Source: Pararhizobium sp. A13 (GTDB lineage Bacteria > Pseudomonadota > Alphaproteobacteria > Rhizobiales > Rhizobiaceae). Taken from it: 64,000 bases of DNA. This document shows positions 17,024 to 26,400 of this stretch, one piece after another (within the stretch, counting starts at the first letter, position 1; each line of letters begins with the position of its first letter). Below the pieces are notes generated by a model that did no database searches, was not told the origin of the DNA, and saw only the letters and a list, made by a program, of their open reading frames with translations. The translations under genes were made by a program, and so were the position numbers. Location: positions 1,623,001 to 1,687,000 of the forward strand of contig NZ_CP149510.1 in NCBI RefSeq assembly GCF_040126305.1, read 5' to 3'.

Positions 17024-17968
17024 TCAGACCGGTTTTCTCGTAAGGAAAAGAATGCCGGAGACCGGTTTTCCGCCATCATTGCGAATGGTGGTCTTGAGGA
17101 TTTCGAGCATGTCGAGCCCAAAGCGCTTGCAGAGCTGTCTGATGTAGCTTTCCGAATGCGCGTAGCGCAGGGATTCGCGGAGGACGAAGTCGCCTTCCTC
17201 GCCGCCATCCTCGACGGAAAAGGCAAACAGGCCGCCATCGGCAAGCAGCTTTGACGCGATGACGAAGACGCTGTCGAGATTGCCGAGATACATCAGCACA
17301 TCGGCAGCGCTGACGAGGTTGGCGCGGTTTTCGGAGGCCTTACCCTCGGCAAACACGCCGGAACGTTCGGGCGGCAGGGAAAGGTCGGCCTGTGCAAGCC
17401 GGTCGTAGATGCCTTTGTCTTCGGCCTTGGCCAGCATATTGGCAGAGAGATCGAAGCCTTCGAGATGATCGGCCTTGCCGCGGATACGCTCGCCGAACAG
17501 GCCGGTGCCGCAGCCAAGATCGATGACATGGGCAAAGCGATCACTGCCCGCATCGACCGCAATCAAGGCGGCGAGTTTTGCGGGAACGGAATAATCGAGC
17601 TTTTCGACCAGCGCCTTGTCGAAGCGGTCGGCATAGTCATCGAAGAGTTGCGCCACATAGAGGCTGGAAGGCTGCTCCGGTGTCTCGGCGCCGCCGAGGA
17701 GGGCGAGTTTCAGGCCGGCGCCGAAAATATCGTCAGGGTTGAGCTCCAGAACTTTCTTGAGCGCGGTCACCGCCGCCTCTTTGCGGCCGGATTTCTCCTG
17801 ATAGTCGGCGAGGCGGAACCAGCCGGCCGCCCAATCCGGAACAAGCTCCAGCGCCTGGGACATCAGGTCCGCGGCGCCGGTGTGGTCGCCGCCGTCGGCA
17901 AGCATATGCGCATATTCGGCGCGACGGTCGGCGATCAGGTCGCCGGAGGAAAGCTGGTTGAGGTTCAT
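17024..17968 (-). CDS. TPR-containing class I SAM-dependent methyltransferase
   Basis: A 314-residue protein. Residues 1 to about 110 form two tetratricopeptide-like repeats (DRRAEYAHMLADGGDHTGAA, then WFRLADYQEKSGRKEAAV), and the remainder is a Rossmann methyltransferase with motif I HVIDLGCGTGLFGERI. Proteins with this TPR-methyltransferase fusion are common in alphaproteobacteria; the substrate is unknown and could be a protein held by the TPR part. The ATG at 17968 has AGGA upstream. It is divergent from the 88-residue membrane protein at 18132. Confidence 0.8.
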   Translation of the reverse strand: MNLNQLSSGDLIADRRAEYAHMLADGGDHTGAADLMSQALELVPDWAAGWFRLADYQEKSGRKEAAVTALKKVLELNPDDIFGAGLKLALLGGAETPEQPSSLYVAQLFDDYADRFDKALVEKLDYSVPAKLAALIAVDAGSDRFAHVIDLGCGTGLFGERIRGKADHLEGFDLSANMLAKAEDKGIYDRLAQADLSLPPERSGVFAEGKASENRANLVSAADVLMYLGNLDSVFVIASKLLADGGLFAFSVEDGGEEGDFVLRESLRYAHSESYIRQLCKRFGLDMLEILKTTIRNDGGKPVSGILFLTRKPV

Positions 17969-18131
17969 TGTTCCTGCGCCTCGATTTTGCCCTTGGGCTT
18001 TAACCGCTTGTCGCGTGTGAGGGGAAAAATGGCAAGCGGCGATTGGCTCGGCAAGGGGTATCGCCAATCTTCACGGCTTGCGAGTGGCGCCGTGGCGGCT
18101 TATGTCAGGCAAAACAGGAGAATCATGGGCC

Positions 18132-18398
18132 ATGGCCGACGGAGTGAACAAGTTTCTGGGCGATACGCCCGGCCGGGTGATCGTCAAGCTGCTGGTGGTT
18201 TCGGTCATCGTCGGCTTCGTCATGGCGGTGTTCGGCTGGACGCCCTATGGCATTCTCTACACAGTCAGAGACTTCGTTCTGGATCTCTGGCATTCCGGCT
18301 TTGCGGCGCTCGGCCGCATCGGTGACTATCTGCTGCTCGGTGCGGCCGTGGTCATTCCGGTCTTCGTCATCCTGCGCATTCTCAGCTATCGGCGGTAA
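18132..18398 (+). CDS. DUF6460-type small membrane protein
   Basis: An 88-residue protein with two hydrophobic helices (VIVKLLVVSVIVGFVMAVFG and YLLLGAAVVIPVFVILRIL), of the kind now grouped as DUF6460 in Rhizobiales. An AGGAG lies about 11 bases before the chosen ATG. It ends one base before the start of the CAP-domain gene, which makes co-transcription likely. The function is unknown. Confidence 0.7.
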   Translation: MADGVNKFLGDTPGRVIVKLLVVSVIVGFVMAVFGWTPYGILYTVRDFVLDLWHSGFAALGRIGDYLLLGAAVVIPVFVILRILSYRR

Positions 18399-18399
18399 T

Positions 18400-18903
18400 A
18401 TGGACGATCAGAACTTCCTCGCCTCCCGGCGCACGTTTCTGCGGTCGGGAGCGTTTCTTTCGCTCGGCTTTCTTGCCAGTTGCGGCACGCCCAAGGTAAC
18501 CCCGCGGGGCGACGGCAGCGACCAGACGGATGCGACGCTCGGTTATGTCAACGATTTGAGAAAGCAGAAGGGGCTCAAGCAACTCGCGCGCGACCCGGCT
18601 GCCGCGCAGGCAGCGCTTGCGCAGGCCGACCGGATGGCCAAGGCCGGGAAGATGTCCCATTTGATCGGTATGGGTGACAGTTTTCTAGAGCGCATGAAGG
18701 GGCAGGGTGTCGCCTTGCCGGCGGCGGAGAATATCGCCATGGGCCAGGACAGCGCCGAAAAGGTCTATGCCGCCTGGTATCATTCGCCCAAGCATCTGGA
18801 GAACATGCTGGGGCCGAACTACAGCGGGCTTGGTGTCGCGGTGATGCGGAATCCGGCTTCCGGAAACCAGCCCTATTGGGCCATGGTGCTTTCGACCGCC
18901 TGA
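18400..18903 (+). CDS. CAP-domain (SCP-like) lipoprotein with Tat-type leader
   Basis: A 167-residue exported protein. The N-terminus carries a twin-arginine motif (SRRTFLRSGAF) followed by a lipobox LASC, so it is predicted to be exported folded and lipidated. The mature part is a CAP/SCP domain, seen in GYVNDLRKQKGLKQL, the helix with KHLENMLGPNYSGLGVAV, and the closing YWAMVLS. Bacterial CAP proteins bind or cleave wall or lipid ligands, but the role of this one is open. The start ATG is one base after the stop of the previous gene. Confidence 0.82.
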   Translation: MDDQNFLASRRTFLRSGAFLSLGFLASCGTPKVTPRGDGSDQTDATLGYVNDLRKQKGLKQLARDPAAAQAALAQADRMAKAGKMSHLIGMGDSFLERMKGQGVALPAAENIAMGQDSAEKVYAAWYHSPKHLENMLGPNYSGLGVAVMRNPASGNQPYWAMVLSTA

Positions 18904-18942
18904 TCTGATCCTGGGTTTCGCGGCTGGTCTTGAGGACAAACA

Positions 18943-20301
18943 ATGACGGCAGCGCAGACAACCGATATCAGCGAAAATAGCCATGGGGCGGGCCCCTTCC
19001 TCGTCACCAACCGGCTGATCCTGTCGATCGCGGTGCCGATGACACTCGGCTTCCTGACGACGCCGCTGCTCGGGCTGGTCGATACGGCCGTCGTCGGGCA
19101 TATGGGGCAGGCGACGCTGCTTGCCGGTCTGGCGGTCGGCGCCATCCTCTTCGATCTCCTGTTCACCACCTTCAATTTCGTGCGCTCCGCCACGACCGGC
19201 CTTGTCGCCCAGGCTTTCGGGCGCGGCGATAAGACGGAAGAGCAGGCCGTTTTCTGGCGTTCCCTGATCATCGCTTTGGTCTGCGGGACTGCCATCGTCC
19301 TGTTGTCGCCACTGCTGTTGGCGGCCGGGCTCTGGTTGATGGCGCCGGGGCCGGAGGTGGAGGCGGTGACCCGCACCTATTTCCTCTGTCGCATCCTTTC
19401 CGGTCCGGCGGCGCTCGCCAACTACACGATCCTTGGATACGTGCTCGGGCGCGGGCAGGGGACGACGGGGCTGATGCTGCAGACGCTGATCAACGGCATC
19501 AACATCGTCTTGTCCATCTTTCTCGGCCTCTATCTCGGCTGGGGCGTGATGGGTGTGGCGCTGGCGACGGTGGCGGGCGAGGTGGTCGGCGCCATCGCCG
19601 GATTTGCAATCGTCTACGGCCGCTTCGACCGGACGGTTTCGCCGAATTGGGCCTCGATCATCGCCCGCGAACGCCTGAAGCCGCTGTTCGGGCTCAACCG
19701 CGACATCATGATCCGCTCCTTCGTGCTTCTCGCCGCTTTCACCCTGATGACGCGCATCGGTACGTCTCTCGGCCCCGTGACGCTTGCCGCCAACGCGGTG
19801 CTGATGACGATCTTCCTTGTCGCCGGCTATTATCTCGATGGGCTCGCCAATGCCGCCGAGCAGCTGACAGGCCGGGCGATCGGCGCACGCTTCCGGCCGG
19901 CCTTCGACAGGGCGCTGAGGATGACGGCGATCTGGTCCTTCGTTCTGGCCGGTTTCACGACGATCGCCTTTCTCCTCTTTGGCAATCAACTGGTCGACCT
20001 CTTGACGACAGCGGCGGACGTGCGGGCGCAGGCCCATGTCTACATGCCCTGGGCGGCGATCACGGCACTGACAGGGGCGCTGGCCTTCCTGATGGATGGT
20101 GTCTTCATTGGCGCCACCTGGTCGCGCGACATGCGCAACATGATGCTTGCCGCCTTTGCAGGCTATGTCGCCGCGCTCTGTCTGTTGGTGCCGGCCTTCG
20201 GCAATCACGGGCTCTGGGCGTCGCTCAACCTGTTCCTGCTGTTTCGCGGTCTTTTCCTGATGGCGCTGGTGCCGCGCCGCTCGGCTCAGACGTTTCTATA
20301 A
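18943..20301 (+). CDS. MATE-family multidrug/organic cation efflux transporter
   Basis: A 452-residue, twelve-helix membrane protein of the DinF branch of the MATE family. The first helix carries TPLLGLVDTAVVGHMG, the cation-site region of DinF-type MATE proteins. It should export a drug or metabolite in exchange for protons or sodium. The ATG is 40 bases after the CAP-domain gene. The coding region ends just before a palindromic repeat shared with the convergent pyrD gene. Confidence 0.88.
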   Translation: MTAAQTTDISENSHGAGPFLVTNRLILSIAVPMTLGFLTTPLLGLVDTAVVGHMGQATLLAGLAVGAILFDLLFTTFNFVRSATTGLVAQAFGRGDKTEEQAVFWRSLIIALVCGTAIVLLSPLLLAAGLWLMAPGPEVEAVTRTYFLCRILSGPAALANYTILGYVLGRGQGTTGLMLQTLINGINIVLSIFLGLYLGWGVMGVALATVAGEVVGAIAGFAIVYGRFDRTVSPNWASIIARERLKPLFGLNRDIMIRSFVLLAAFTLMTRIGTSLGPVTLAANAVLMTIFLVAGYYLDGLANAAEQLTGRAIGARFRPAFDRALRMTAIWSFVLAGFTTIAFLLFGNQLVDLLTTAADVRAQAHVYMPWAAITALTGALAFLMDGVFIGATWSRDMRNMMLAAFAGYVAALCLLVPAFGNHGLWASLNLFLLFRGLFLMALVPRRSAQTFL

Positions 20302-20302
20302 G

Positions 20303-20348
20303 GGCATGATGTAACCCGAAACCGCTTCACACTTTTCGGCATCATGCC
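20303..20348. repeat. Palindromic repeat between the MATE gene and pyrD
   Basis: GGCATGATG (20303-20311) pairs with CATCATGCC (20340-20348), and an inner CCGAAA pairs with TTTCGG around CCGCTTCACAC. This sequence pattern is a common rhizobial intergenic palindrome. The pyrD stop codon lies inside the right arm. It probably acts as a bidirectional terminator or transcript stabiliser. Confidence 0.65.
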
Positions 20349-21427
20349 TTGGCGGCCCAGTAATCCGTCCGGCTGCCGCAGATATCTGCGATCGACGAGA
20401 GCTTTTCGCGGTCGCAGAGTTGCGACAGGCCGCGGACGATGCGTCCCGGCAGTGAAGGGCCTTCATAGATCATGCAGGAATAGAGCTGGACGAGATTGGC
20501 GCCGGCGCGGATTTTCTCGGCTGCCGTTTCGGCCGACGAGACGCCGCCGACGCCGATGATCGGCAGATCGGGGCCGACGCGCTTGCGCATCTTGGCGAGC
20601 ACGACGGTGGATTTTTCAAACAGCGGCTTGCCGGATAGTCCGCCGCTTTCCCCGGCCTGGCGCCGATCCTTCAGACCGTCGCGCGACAGCGTCGTATTGG
20701 AGACGATCAACCCGTCGAGAGCGTGCGACAGCGCCTCCGCAGCAATATCGTCCATGCCCTCTTCGGTGAGATCCGGCGCGATCTTCAGGAACACCGGCAC
20801 GCGGACACCAATCCTGGCAGCTTCCTCGTCGCGTGCGGCGAGCACTGCGGACAGAAGCGCGGAGAGGCTTTCACCTGCCTGCAGGTCGCGCAGGCCGGGC
20901 GTGTTCGGGGAGGAGATGTTGGCGGTGAAATAGCGGGCGACGCTGTAGAAGGTGCGGATGCCGGCGACATAATCGGCGACCCGGTCGCCGCTGTCCTTGT
21001 TGGCGCCGATATTGACGCCGATCATGGCCCTTCGGTCGCAGGACCGAAGCCGGGTAAGCGCCGCTTGGTGGCCGTCATTGTTGAAGCCGAGGCGGTTGAT
21101 GACGGCATCATCCTCAACCAGACGGAAGATACGCGGTTTGTCGTTACCGGCCTGCGGCTTCGGCGTCACGGTGCCGATCTCGGTGAAGCCGAAACCGAGC
21201 CTGAGCAGCGCCTCCGGTACCTCGGCATTCTTGTCGTAGCCGGCCGCCATGCCGAGCGGATTGGCAAAGGTGAGGCCGGCAACGGTCTGCGTCAGCCGCG
21301 GATCGGCGGGGGCGGCGCGGGCAGGCACGAGGCCTGTCTTCAGCGCCTTGATGGAGAGGCCGTGGGCGGCTTCCGGATCGAACAGGAAAAGGCCGCGGCG
21401 GGCGAGCGACTGGAAGGCATCGATCAT
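20342..21427 (-). CDS. pyrD: Dihydroorotate dehydrogenase (quinone), class 2
   Basis: A 361-residue class 2 enzyme that oxidises dihydroorotate to orotate with quinone in pyrimidine synthesis, at the inner membrane. The class 2 N-terminal helix is present (FQSLARRGLFLFDPEAAHGL). FMN-binding blocks NPLGMAAGYDKNAE and EIGTVTPKPQAGN follow, and the catalytic serine lies in FTANISSPNTPGLRDL. The glycine-rich C-terminal phosphate site is GVGGVSSAETAAEKI. The ATG overlaps the stop of the DUF952 gene by four bases, so the two are coupled. This gene pairing recurs in rhizobia. Confidence 0.95.
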   Translation of the reverse strand: MIDAFQSLARRGLFLFDPEAAHGLSIKALKTGLVPARAAPADPRLTQTVAGLTFANPLGMAAGYDKNAEVPEALLRLGFGFTEIGTVTPKPQAGNDKPRIFRLVEDDAVINRLGFNNDGHQAALTRLRSCDRRAMIGVNIGANKDSGDRVADYVAGIRTFYSVARYFTANISSPNTPGLRDLQAGESLSALLSAVLAARDEEAARIGVRVPVFLKIAPDLTEEGMDDIAAEALSHALDGLIVSNTTLSRDGLKDRRQAGESGGLSGKPLFEKSTVVLAKMRKRVGPDLPIIGVGGVSSAETAAEKIRAGANLVQLYSCMIYEGPSLPGRIVRGLSQLCDREKLSSIADICGSRTDYWAAKA

Positions 21428-21771
21428 CGGTCAAGCTCCGGAAAGACATGAATGCCATCGGTGCCGAGCGGCAGCGGTTTTGCCCAGAGAACCGCATCGA
21501 AGGACAGCGCGGCGTAAAGATGCGGAAACAGCGTACCGCTGGGCGAGGCCTCATAGACGAGCTTGTCGCCGAGCTTTTCGGCATCGATGGCGACGAGCAG
21601 AAGGCCTTCCTGTCCAGCAAAATAGCGGGCAGCAGTTCCCGGTGCCTGCTCGGCCGTCGACAAATGGATGTAGCCATCCGTCAGATCGATCGAGGCGCCC
21701 TTGAATTCGCCGCTGTTCAGCGCATCCTGCCATAGAGTTGCCGGGACGATTTTGTAGATGATGCTGCTCAT
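21424..21771 (-). CDS. DUF952 family protein
   Basis: A 115-residue protein matching DUF952 (PF06108), with the typical GYIHLSTAEQAPGTAARYF in the first half and GTLFPHLYAAL in the second. The fold is related to ADP-ribosyltransferase-like proteins, but the function is unknown. It is the first gene of a two-gene unit with pyrD (four-base overlap). Confidence 0.85.
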   Translation of the reverse strand: MSSIIYKIVPATLWQDALNSGEFKGASIDLTDGYIHLSTAEQAPGTAARYFAGQEGLLLVAIDAEKLGDKLVYEASPSGTLFPHLYAALSFDAVLWAKPLPLGTDGIHVFPELDR

Positions 21772-21885
21772 GCCGCCGTTTCCTGGACATTGGACGATGT
21801 GTTTTGCGGGATTGCCGCAATCCTGTGCGAAAGTCCACCGGCAAGCGGGTCCGATCCCGGATTTTTAGGCAATATGGAGGTTGCG

Positions 21886-22323
21886 ATGAACAGGATGCTG
21901 ATACCGGTCTTGGCCCTTGGCGGGGTCTTCGCAGCTGTTACAGTCTTTGCCCAGGAGCCGGCGCCGGGACGTTACGCCATGCAGAAGACCGACAGCGGCA
22001 TTGCGCGGTTGGATACGCAGACCGGCGAGGTGTCGCTGTGCCAGGAGGGAAACGGCGAAATGGTCTGCCGGATGGCGGCCGACGAACGCACCGCCTTCGA
22101 ACTGGAGCTCGATTTGCTGACCAAAAGGGTCGAAACCCTGGAAAAAGCTGTCGGAGAAGGCCAGACTGCGCTGAAACCACGGCTTCCGACGGAGGAAGAG
22201 ATTGACCAGACGATGAGCATCATGGAAAGAATGATGCGCAGTTTCATGGGAATTGTGAAGGATCTGGAACGCGAGGACAAGACGCCGTCGGGCAAGACGG
22301 AGGACGGCCCTCAGAAGACCTGA
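21886..22323 (+). CDS. Small exported coiled-coil hypothetical protein
   Basis: A 145-residue protein. Residues 1-22 (RMLIPVLALGGVFAAVTVFA) are a signal peptide. A short beta-rich segment with two cysteines (VSLCQEGNGEMVCRM) follows, then a helical coiled-coil region (about 65-90) and an acidic tail. I prefer the ATG at 21886 because GGAGG lies seven bases before it. I do not recognise a family beyond conserved rhizobial hypothetical proteins. It may be periplasmic. Confidence 0.65.
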   Translation: MNRMLIPVLALGGVFAAVTVFAQEPAPGRYAMQKTDSGIARLDTQTGEVSLCQEGNGEMVCRMAADERTAFELELDLLTKRVETLEKAVGEGQTALKPRLPTEEEIDQTMSIMERMMRSFMGIVKDLEREDKTPSGKTEDGPQKT

Positions 22324-22403
22324 CCTGTTCTTGGATGATACATGCGGCGTAGCGGTGAATTGGAGGATTCGCCGGTTTCGCCAGGCTCTTGGGAGGGAGC
22401 GTC

Positions 22404-23051
22404 ATGACGTCAGGTTTGACCATCATCATTGCGGACGATCACCCGCTGTTTCGCGGCGCGATGCGCCAGGCGCTGACCGGCATGGCCGGCAATCCGACCA
22501 TCATCGAAGCAGGTGATTTCACCACGGCGCGGCAGGCGGCGATCGACCAAGTCTCCGCCGACCTGATGCTGCTCGATCTCACCATGCCGGGCGTCAGCGG
22601 ACTGTCCGGCCTCATCGCTCTCAGGGCTGAATTCCAGAGCCTGCCGGTGATGATCGTCTCCGCCCATGACGACCCGGCGACGATCCAGCGGGCACTGGAA
22701 CTCGGCGCCTCCGGCTTTCTGTCCAAATCCGCCGGCATCGACGAAATCCGCCAGGGCATCGAAACGGTCATGGCCGGCGACATCTTCACCCCGCCGGGCT
22801 TCCAGCGCGGCATGGAGCATGAGCCGGAAGTGGCGGATCTTCTGCATCGGCTGCAGACGCTGACGCCGCAGCAATCGCGCGTGCTCGGCATGCTGGCCGA
22901 AGGCCTGCTCAATAAGCAGATTGCCTATGAACTCGGCGTGTCGGAGGCAACAATCAAGGCGCATGTGTCGGCGATATTGCTCAAGCTCAATGTCGACAGC
23001 CGTACGCAGGCGGTGATCCAGCTGGGCAAGATTGCGGCTGTGGCGGCTTGA
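22404..23051 (+). CDS. LuxR-type response regulator (CrbR/ErdR-like)
   Basis: A 215-residue NarL/FixJ-type regulator. The receiver domain has the acidic pair in IIIADDHPLFRGAM and the phosphoacceptor D58 in LMLLDLTMPG. The C-terminal LuxR helix-turn-helix includes LTPQQSRVLGMLAEGLLNKQ and VSEATIKAHVSAILLKL. GGGAGGGAG precedes the ATG at 22404. A large transporter-fused hybrid kinase lies convergent at 23404-26898. This pair resembles the CrbS/CrbR (MxtR/ErdR) systems that control acetyl-CoA synthetase and acetate use. The assignment rests on architecture and neighbourhood. Confidence 0.82.
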   Translation: MTSGLTIIIADDHPLFRGAMRQALTGMAGNPTIIEAGDFTTARQAAIDQVSADLMLLDLTMPGVSGLSGLIALRAEFQSLPVMIVSAHDDPATIQRALELGASGFLSKSAGIDEIRQGIETVMAGDIFTPPGFQRGMEHEPEVADLLHRLQTLTPQQSRVLGMLAEGLLNKQIAYELGVSEATIKAHVSAILLKLNVDSRTQAVIQLGKIAAVAA

Positions 23052-23091
23052 GGGCTGCTGGCACTGAGTTTCGTTTGAAATTTAAAAAAGA

Positions 23092-23120
23092 TTCAACTTC
23101 CGGATGATCCGAGATATTGT
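23092..23120 (+). promoter_or_regulatory. Weak promoter candidate for the small structured transcript
   Basis: TTCAAC (23092-23097) and TATTGT (23115-23120) are 17 bases apart. Both are imperfect matches to the housekeeping consensus. The spacing, and the structured region that begins about 20 bases downstream, are the only reasons to list it. Confidence 0.3.
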
Positions 23121-23229
23121 TGCCACTGTGGGGGCGAAGCAGCGCGCACCGTGCCCGCAGGTGCGATTCGGCGAGATGGGCTTACCGGACTGAGGCAGTC
23201 AGCCCTGCTTCCCATATTGGAGGTGATCT

Positions 23230-23319
23230 ATGTGGTTTTTGCCATTTAGCATCACGCTTACTTTAAGGAAAACCCGGACGAGCTGGTCAATGTCCGTCCG
23301 GGTCAAGCTCGATAAGTAA
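23230..23319 (+). CDS. 29-residue small ORF with a near-perfect ribosome-binding site
   Basis: GGAGGTGATC (23219-23228), fully complementary to the 3' end of 16S rRNA, ends one base before the ATG. The ORF reads MWFLPFSITLTLRKTRTSWS and then a basic tail ending KLDK. Its first half is hydrophobic and the second half strongly basic, as in small membrane-associated peptides. Such a strong, unusually close site is unlikely by chance. The spacing is shorter than usual, so the signal may serve another purpose such as ribosome capture. Confidence 0.5.
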   Translation: MWFLPFSITLTLRKTRTSWSMSVRVKLDK

Positions 23320-23325
23320 GCAAAC

Positions 23326-23353
23326 GGTGGCTGGAGTTAGCGCTCCAGTCACC
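23326..23353 (+). terminator. Hairpin at the end of the small transcript
   Basis: An 11-bp stem with one G-T pair (GGTGGCTGGAG with CTCCAGTCACC) closes a TTAGCG loop. The following sequence has only a short mixed T-rich stretch. It could also limit read-through toward the convergent kinase gene. Confidence 0.5.
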
Positions 23354-23403
23354 ACTCCGGCAATCTAATCCTTCCTTGTTGTTGTTGCAAGTTTGCGTCC
23401 GGC

Positions 23404-26400
23404 TCACTCCGCCGCCGCCTTCATCGATACCGAAAGCTGCGTCAGCCAGGCTCGCATCGAGGCTGGGCGAACGGGCTTGTTTTGCAGCGCGATGCCGTCG
23501 CGCTCGGCGGCAGCACGGACCTCCGGCGAGCGGTCGGCGGTGACGAGGAGGGCGGGGACGGCAATCGTGTAATAGTCGCGGATCGCCCGGATCGCGTCGA
23601 TGCCGGTTGCCTTGTCCAGGTGGTAGTCGGCGATGATCGCGTCCGGATGCTGGGCGAGATTGACCGGATCGGCCTGCCAGGCCGCCAGCGACAGCGTGGT
23701 TGAAACGGTGCAGCCCCAGCCTTCGAGCAAAAGTTTCATGCCTTCGGTGATCTGGGCCTCGTTGTCTATGCACAGGACGCGCAGTCCGTGGAGCGGTTCG
23801 GCAGTTCCAACTGGTGCCGGAGCGGCAGTCTTGACGTTGCCGGCAGCGCGGTCGATCGGCATGGTCACGCGGAAGCGCGTGCCCTTGCCGGGGTTGGACT
23901 GCAGGTCGACAGTGTGATTGAGGACGCGGGAAATGCGGTCGACGATCGACAGGCCAAGCCCCAGGCCGGAGGCGGTCCTGGCGCCCTCGTCGAGACGGGC
24001 GAATTCCTTGAAGACCGTGCGGAATTTCGACGCAGGAATGCCGATGCCGGAATCGAGCACCTGGATGACGGCATTGCCACCTTCGCGGCGGACGCCGACC
24101 AGGACCTTGCCCTTCGGCGTGTATTTGATGGCATTGGACACTAGGTTCTGGACTAGGCGGCGCAGAAGGTTCGGGTCCGTGCGCACCGTCAGCGATGTCG
24201 GCATGACGGTGAGCTTGAGATTGGCGGCGCGGGCGACGGGGACGAAGTCCGTTTCGATGCGGCGCAGGAGATCGTTGAGGGGTACGGATTGAAGGCGCGG
24301 CTTCATCGCGCCGGTATCGAGCCGGGAAATATCGAGCACGGCGCCGAGGATGGATTCGACCGATTCCAGGGAGGAATCGATGTTCTGGACCAGCACGCTG
24401 TTTTCGGAATCGCCGAGCCGTTCGACCAGCGACGAGGAATAGAGCCGGGCGGCATTGAGCGGCTGCAGGATGTCATGGCCGGCTGCGGCGAAGAAGCGGG
24501 TCTTGCCGATATTGGCCTCTTCTGCGGCGGCGCGGGCTTCGGCCACTTCCTTGTTGACGCGGGTCAGTTCTCCGGTGCGTTCGGCCACACGCAGCTCCAG
24601 CGTCTCGTTCGCCTGTTTCAGCGCCATGTCGGCGGCGACGCGCTGGGTGATATCGGTATAGGTGGTGACGATGCCCTTGTCCGGCATGGCGTTGGTGCGC
24701 ACTTCGATGATGCGTTCACCGCCAGCAAGCTCGAGCAGGAACGGTTTGTCGAGCGTCAGGAAGTTGGCAATCAGCCCCTTGCCGTCCTCCTTGCGGATAT
24801 CGCCACGCTTGGTGAGGATCGAGACGATCTCAGCCAGCGGAAAGCCGACCTGTCCGGCGCTTTCCGGCAGATCGAGCAGCTGGCGGAAGCGGCGATTCCA
24901 GATGATCAGGTTGTTGGAACTGTCGAAGACGGCGATGCCTTGATCCATCTGCGAAAGCGCCGTCTGCAGCATGTCCTGATTGTACTGCAGCGCCTCGGAC
25001 GCCTGGTCGAGCAGCCAGGCGGTGTCGGAGGACGTGTCGTCCATGCGTTGCAGCACCAGCGACAGAACGAGGCGGGCGGAGGACGAGCCGATGGCGCTGC
25101 CGAGCAGCTGCTCGGAGAAATGGACGAGCGCCATGTCGGCGTGCTGGTTGTCTTCCAGCCAGCGGCCGGACTGGCGCTCATAGGTGTGGAAGGAGCGTTG
25201 CATGCGCTCCTCGCCGAGATAGCGGGCGATCGTGGTTTTGAGATCCAGCACGGTGATCTTGGTCTTGCGGCCGCGAAACGCCCTTTCCGAGCGTGATTTG
25301 CGGCGGATGAAGACGCCGGCCTGCAGCCGCTCAAGCGGTTTTGGCGCACGCGTCAGCGAACCGACGACATAGGCGATCATGTTGACGAGCAGGCTGAGCG
25401 CCGAGGCATTCACCAGCGGGTCGGCGGCAGGACCGGAAAAGATCGCGGTGAATGGGAAGAGGAAACCGAGAACCGTCGCTGCGACATGCGAGTTATCCGG
25501 CCCGCCGAGGCTCGGCAGGAAGAGAAGATAGGCCCAGACGAGGAAGCCGAGCGTCATACCGGCGATGGCGCCACGGGCGTTGGCCTGGCGCCAGACGAGG
25601 CCACCGAAAAGTGCTGGCGCCATCTGCGATATGGCGGCGAAAGCGAGAAGGCCGAGAGAGGCGAGGCCGGCGCTCATGTCGGCGGAGCGGTAGTAGCCGT
25701 AGCCCAGCAACAGGACCACGAAGATCGCGGTGCGCCGGACGTTGAGAAGCGTGCCCGTGACATCCTGGGAGCCGCCGCGGACCATCAGGTTGCGCCTGAG
25801 GAAGACCGGCATGACGATGTCGTTCGAGATCATGATCGACAGGGCGACGGAGGCGACGATGACCATGGCGGTCGCGGCCGAAAAGCCGCCGATGAAAGTG
25901 ATCAGCGTCAGCACCGGCATGTCGGCGGCGAGCGGCAGCGTCAGGAGATAGAGGTCTGCCTCGCCGCTGCCGGCAAAGGTCAGGATGCCGGCGATCGCGA
26001 TCGGCAGCACGAAGAGATTGATGGCAATCAGATAGACCGGAAAGAGGATGCCGGCAGTTCGCAGATCCTTTTCCGTGCGGTTCTCGACGACGGTGACGTG
26101 GAATTGCCGCGGCAGCATGATGATGGCGAAGGCGGAAAGCACGACGAGCAGGATCCAGCGCGGCAGTGGCGTATGGTAGTTGACCGCGGCCATCACCTGG
26201 TGGTTGGCGAGTGCCCTGGCCCAGAGGTCGCTCGGGCCGTCGAACAGGAAGAAGACGACGTAGAGGCCGGCCGTCACCAGCGCCAGCAGCTTGACCACCG
26301 ATTCCATCGCGATCGCCAGGATGAGACCGTCCTGATGTTCGGTGGCATCGGTGTGGCGCGTGCCGAAGACGATGGCGAAACAGGCGAGGAAGAGCGTGAC

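Larger units (their letters stand above)
23139..23353 (+). ncRNA. Candidate structured small RNA containing a 29-codon ORF
   Basis: Between the two convergent signalling genes the plus strand can form a series of hairpins. CGCACC/GGTGCG is at 23145-23165. GACTG-AGG-CAGTC lies near 23188-23200 inside a GGGCT/AGCCC pair. ACCCGGACG/CGTCCGGGT (9 bp, 14-base loop) is at 23272-23303. A terminal GGTGGCTGGAG/CTCCAGTCACC stem is at 23326-23353. A strong Shine-Dalgarno and a short ORF lie within it. I do not recognise a known Rfam family. It could be a small mRNA, a regulatory RNA or both. Confidence 0.5.

Noticed and set aside
18685..20208. A 507-codon frame antisense to the MATE transporter
   Set aside because: Charged, repetitive translation typical of a shadow frame; the sense MATE protein is well supported.
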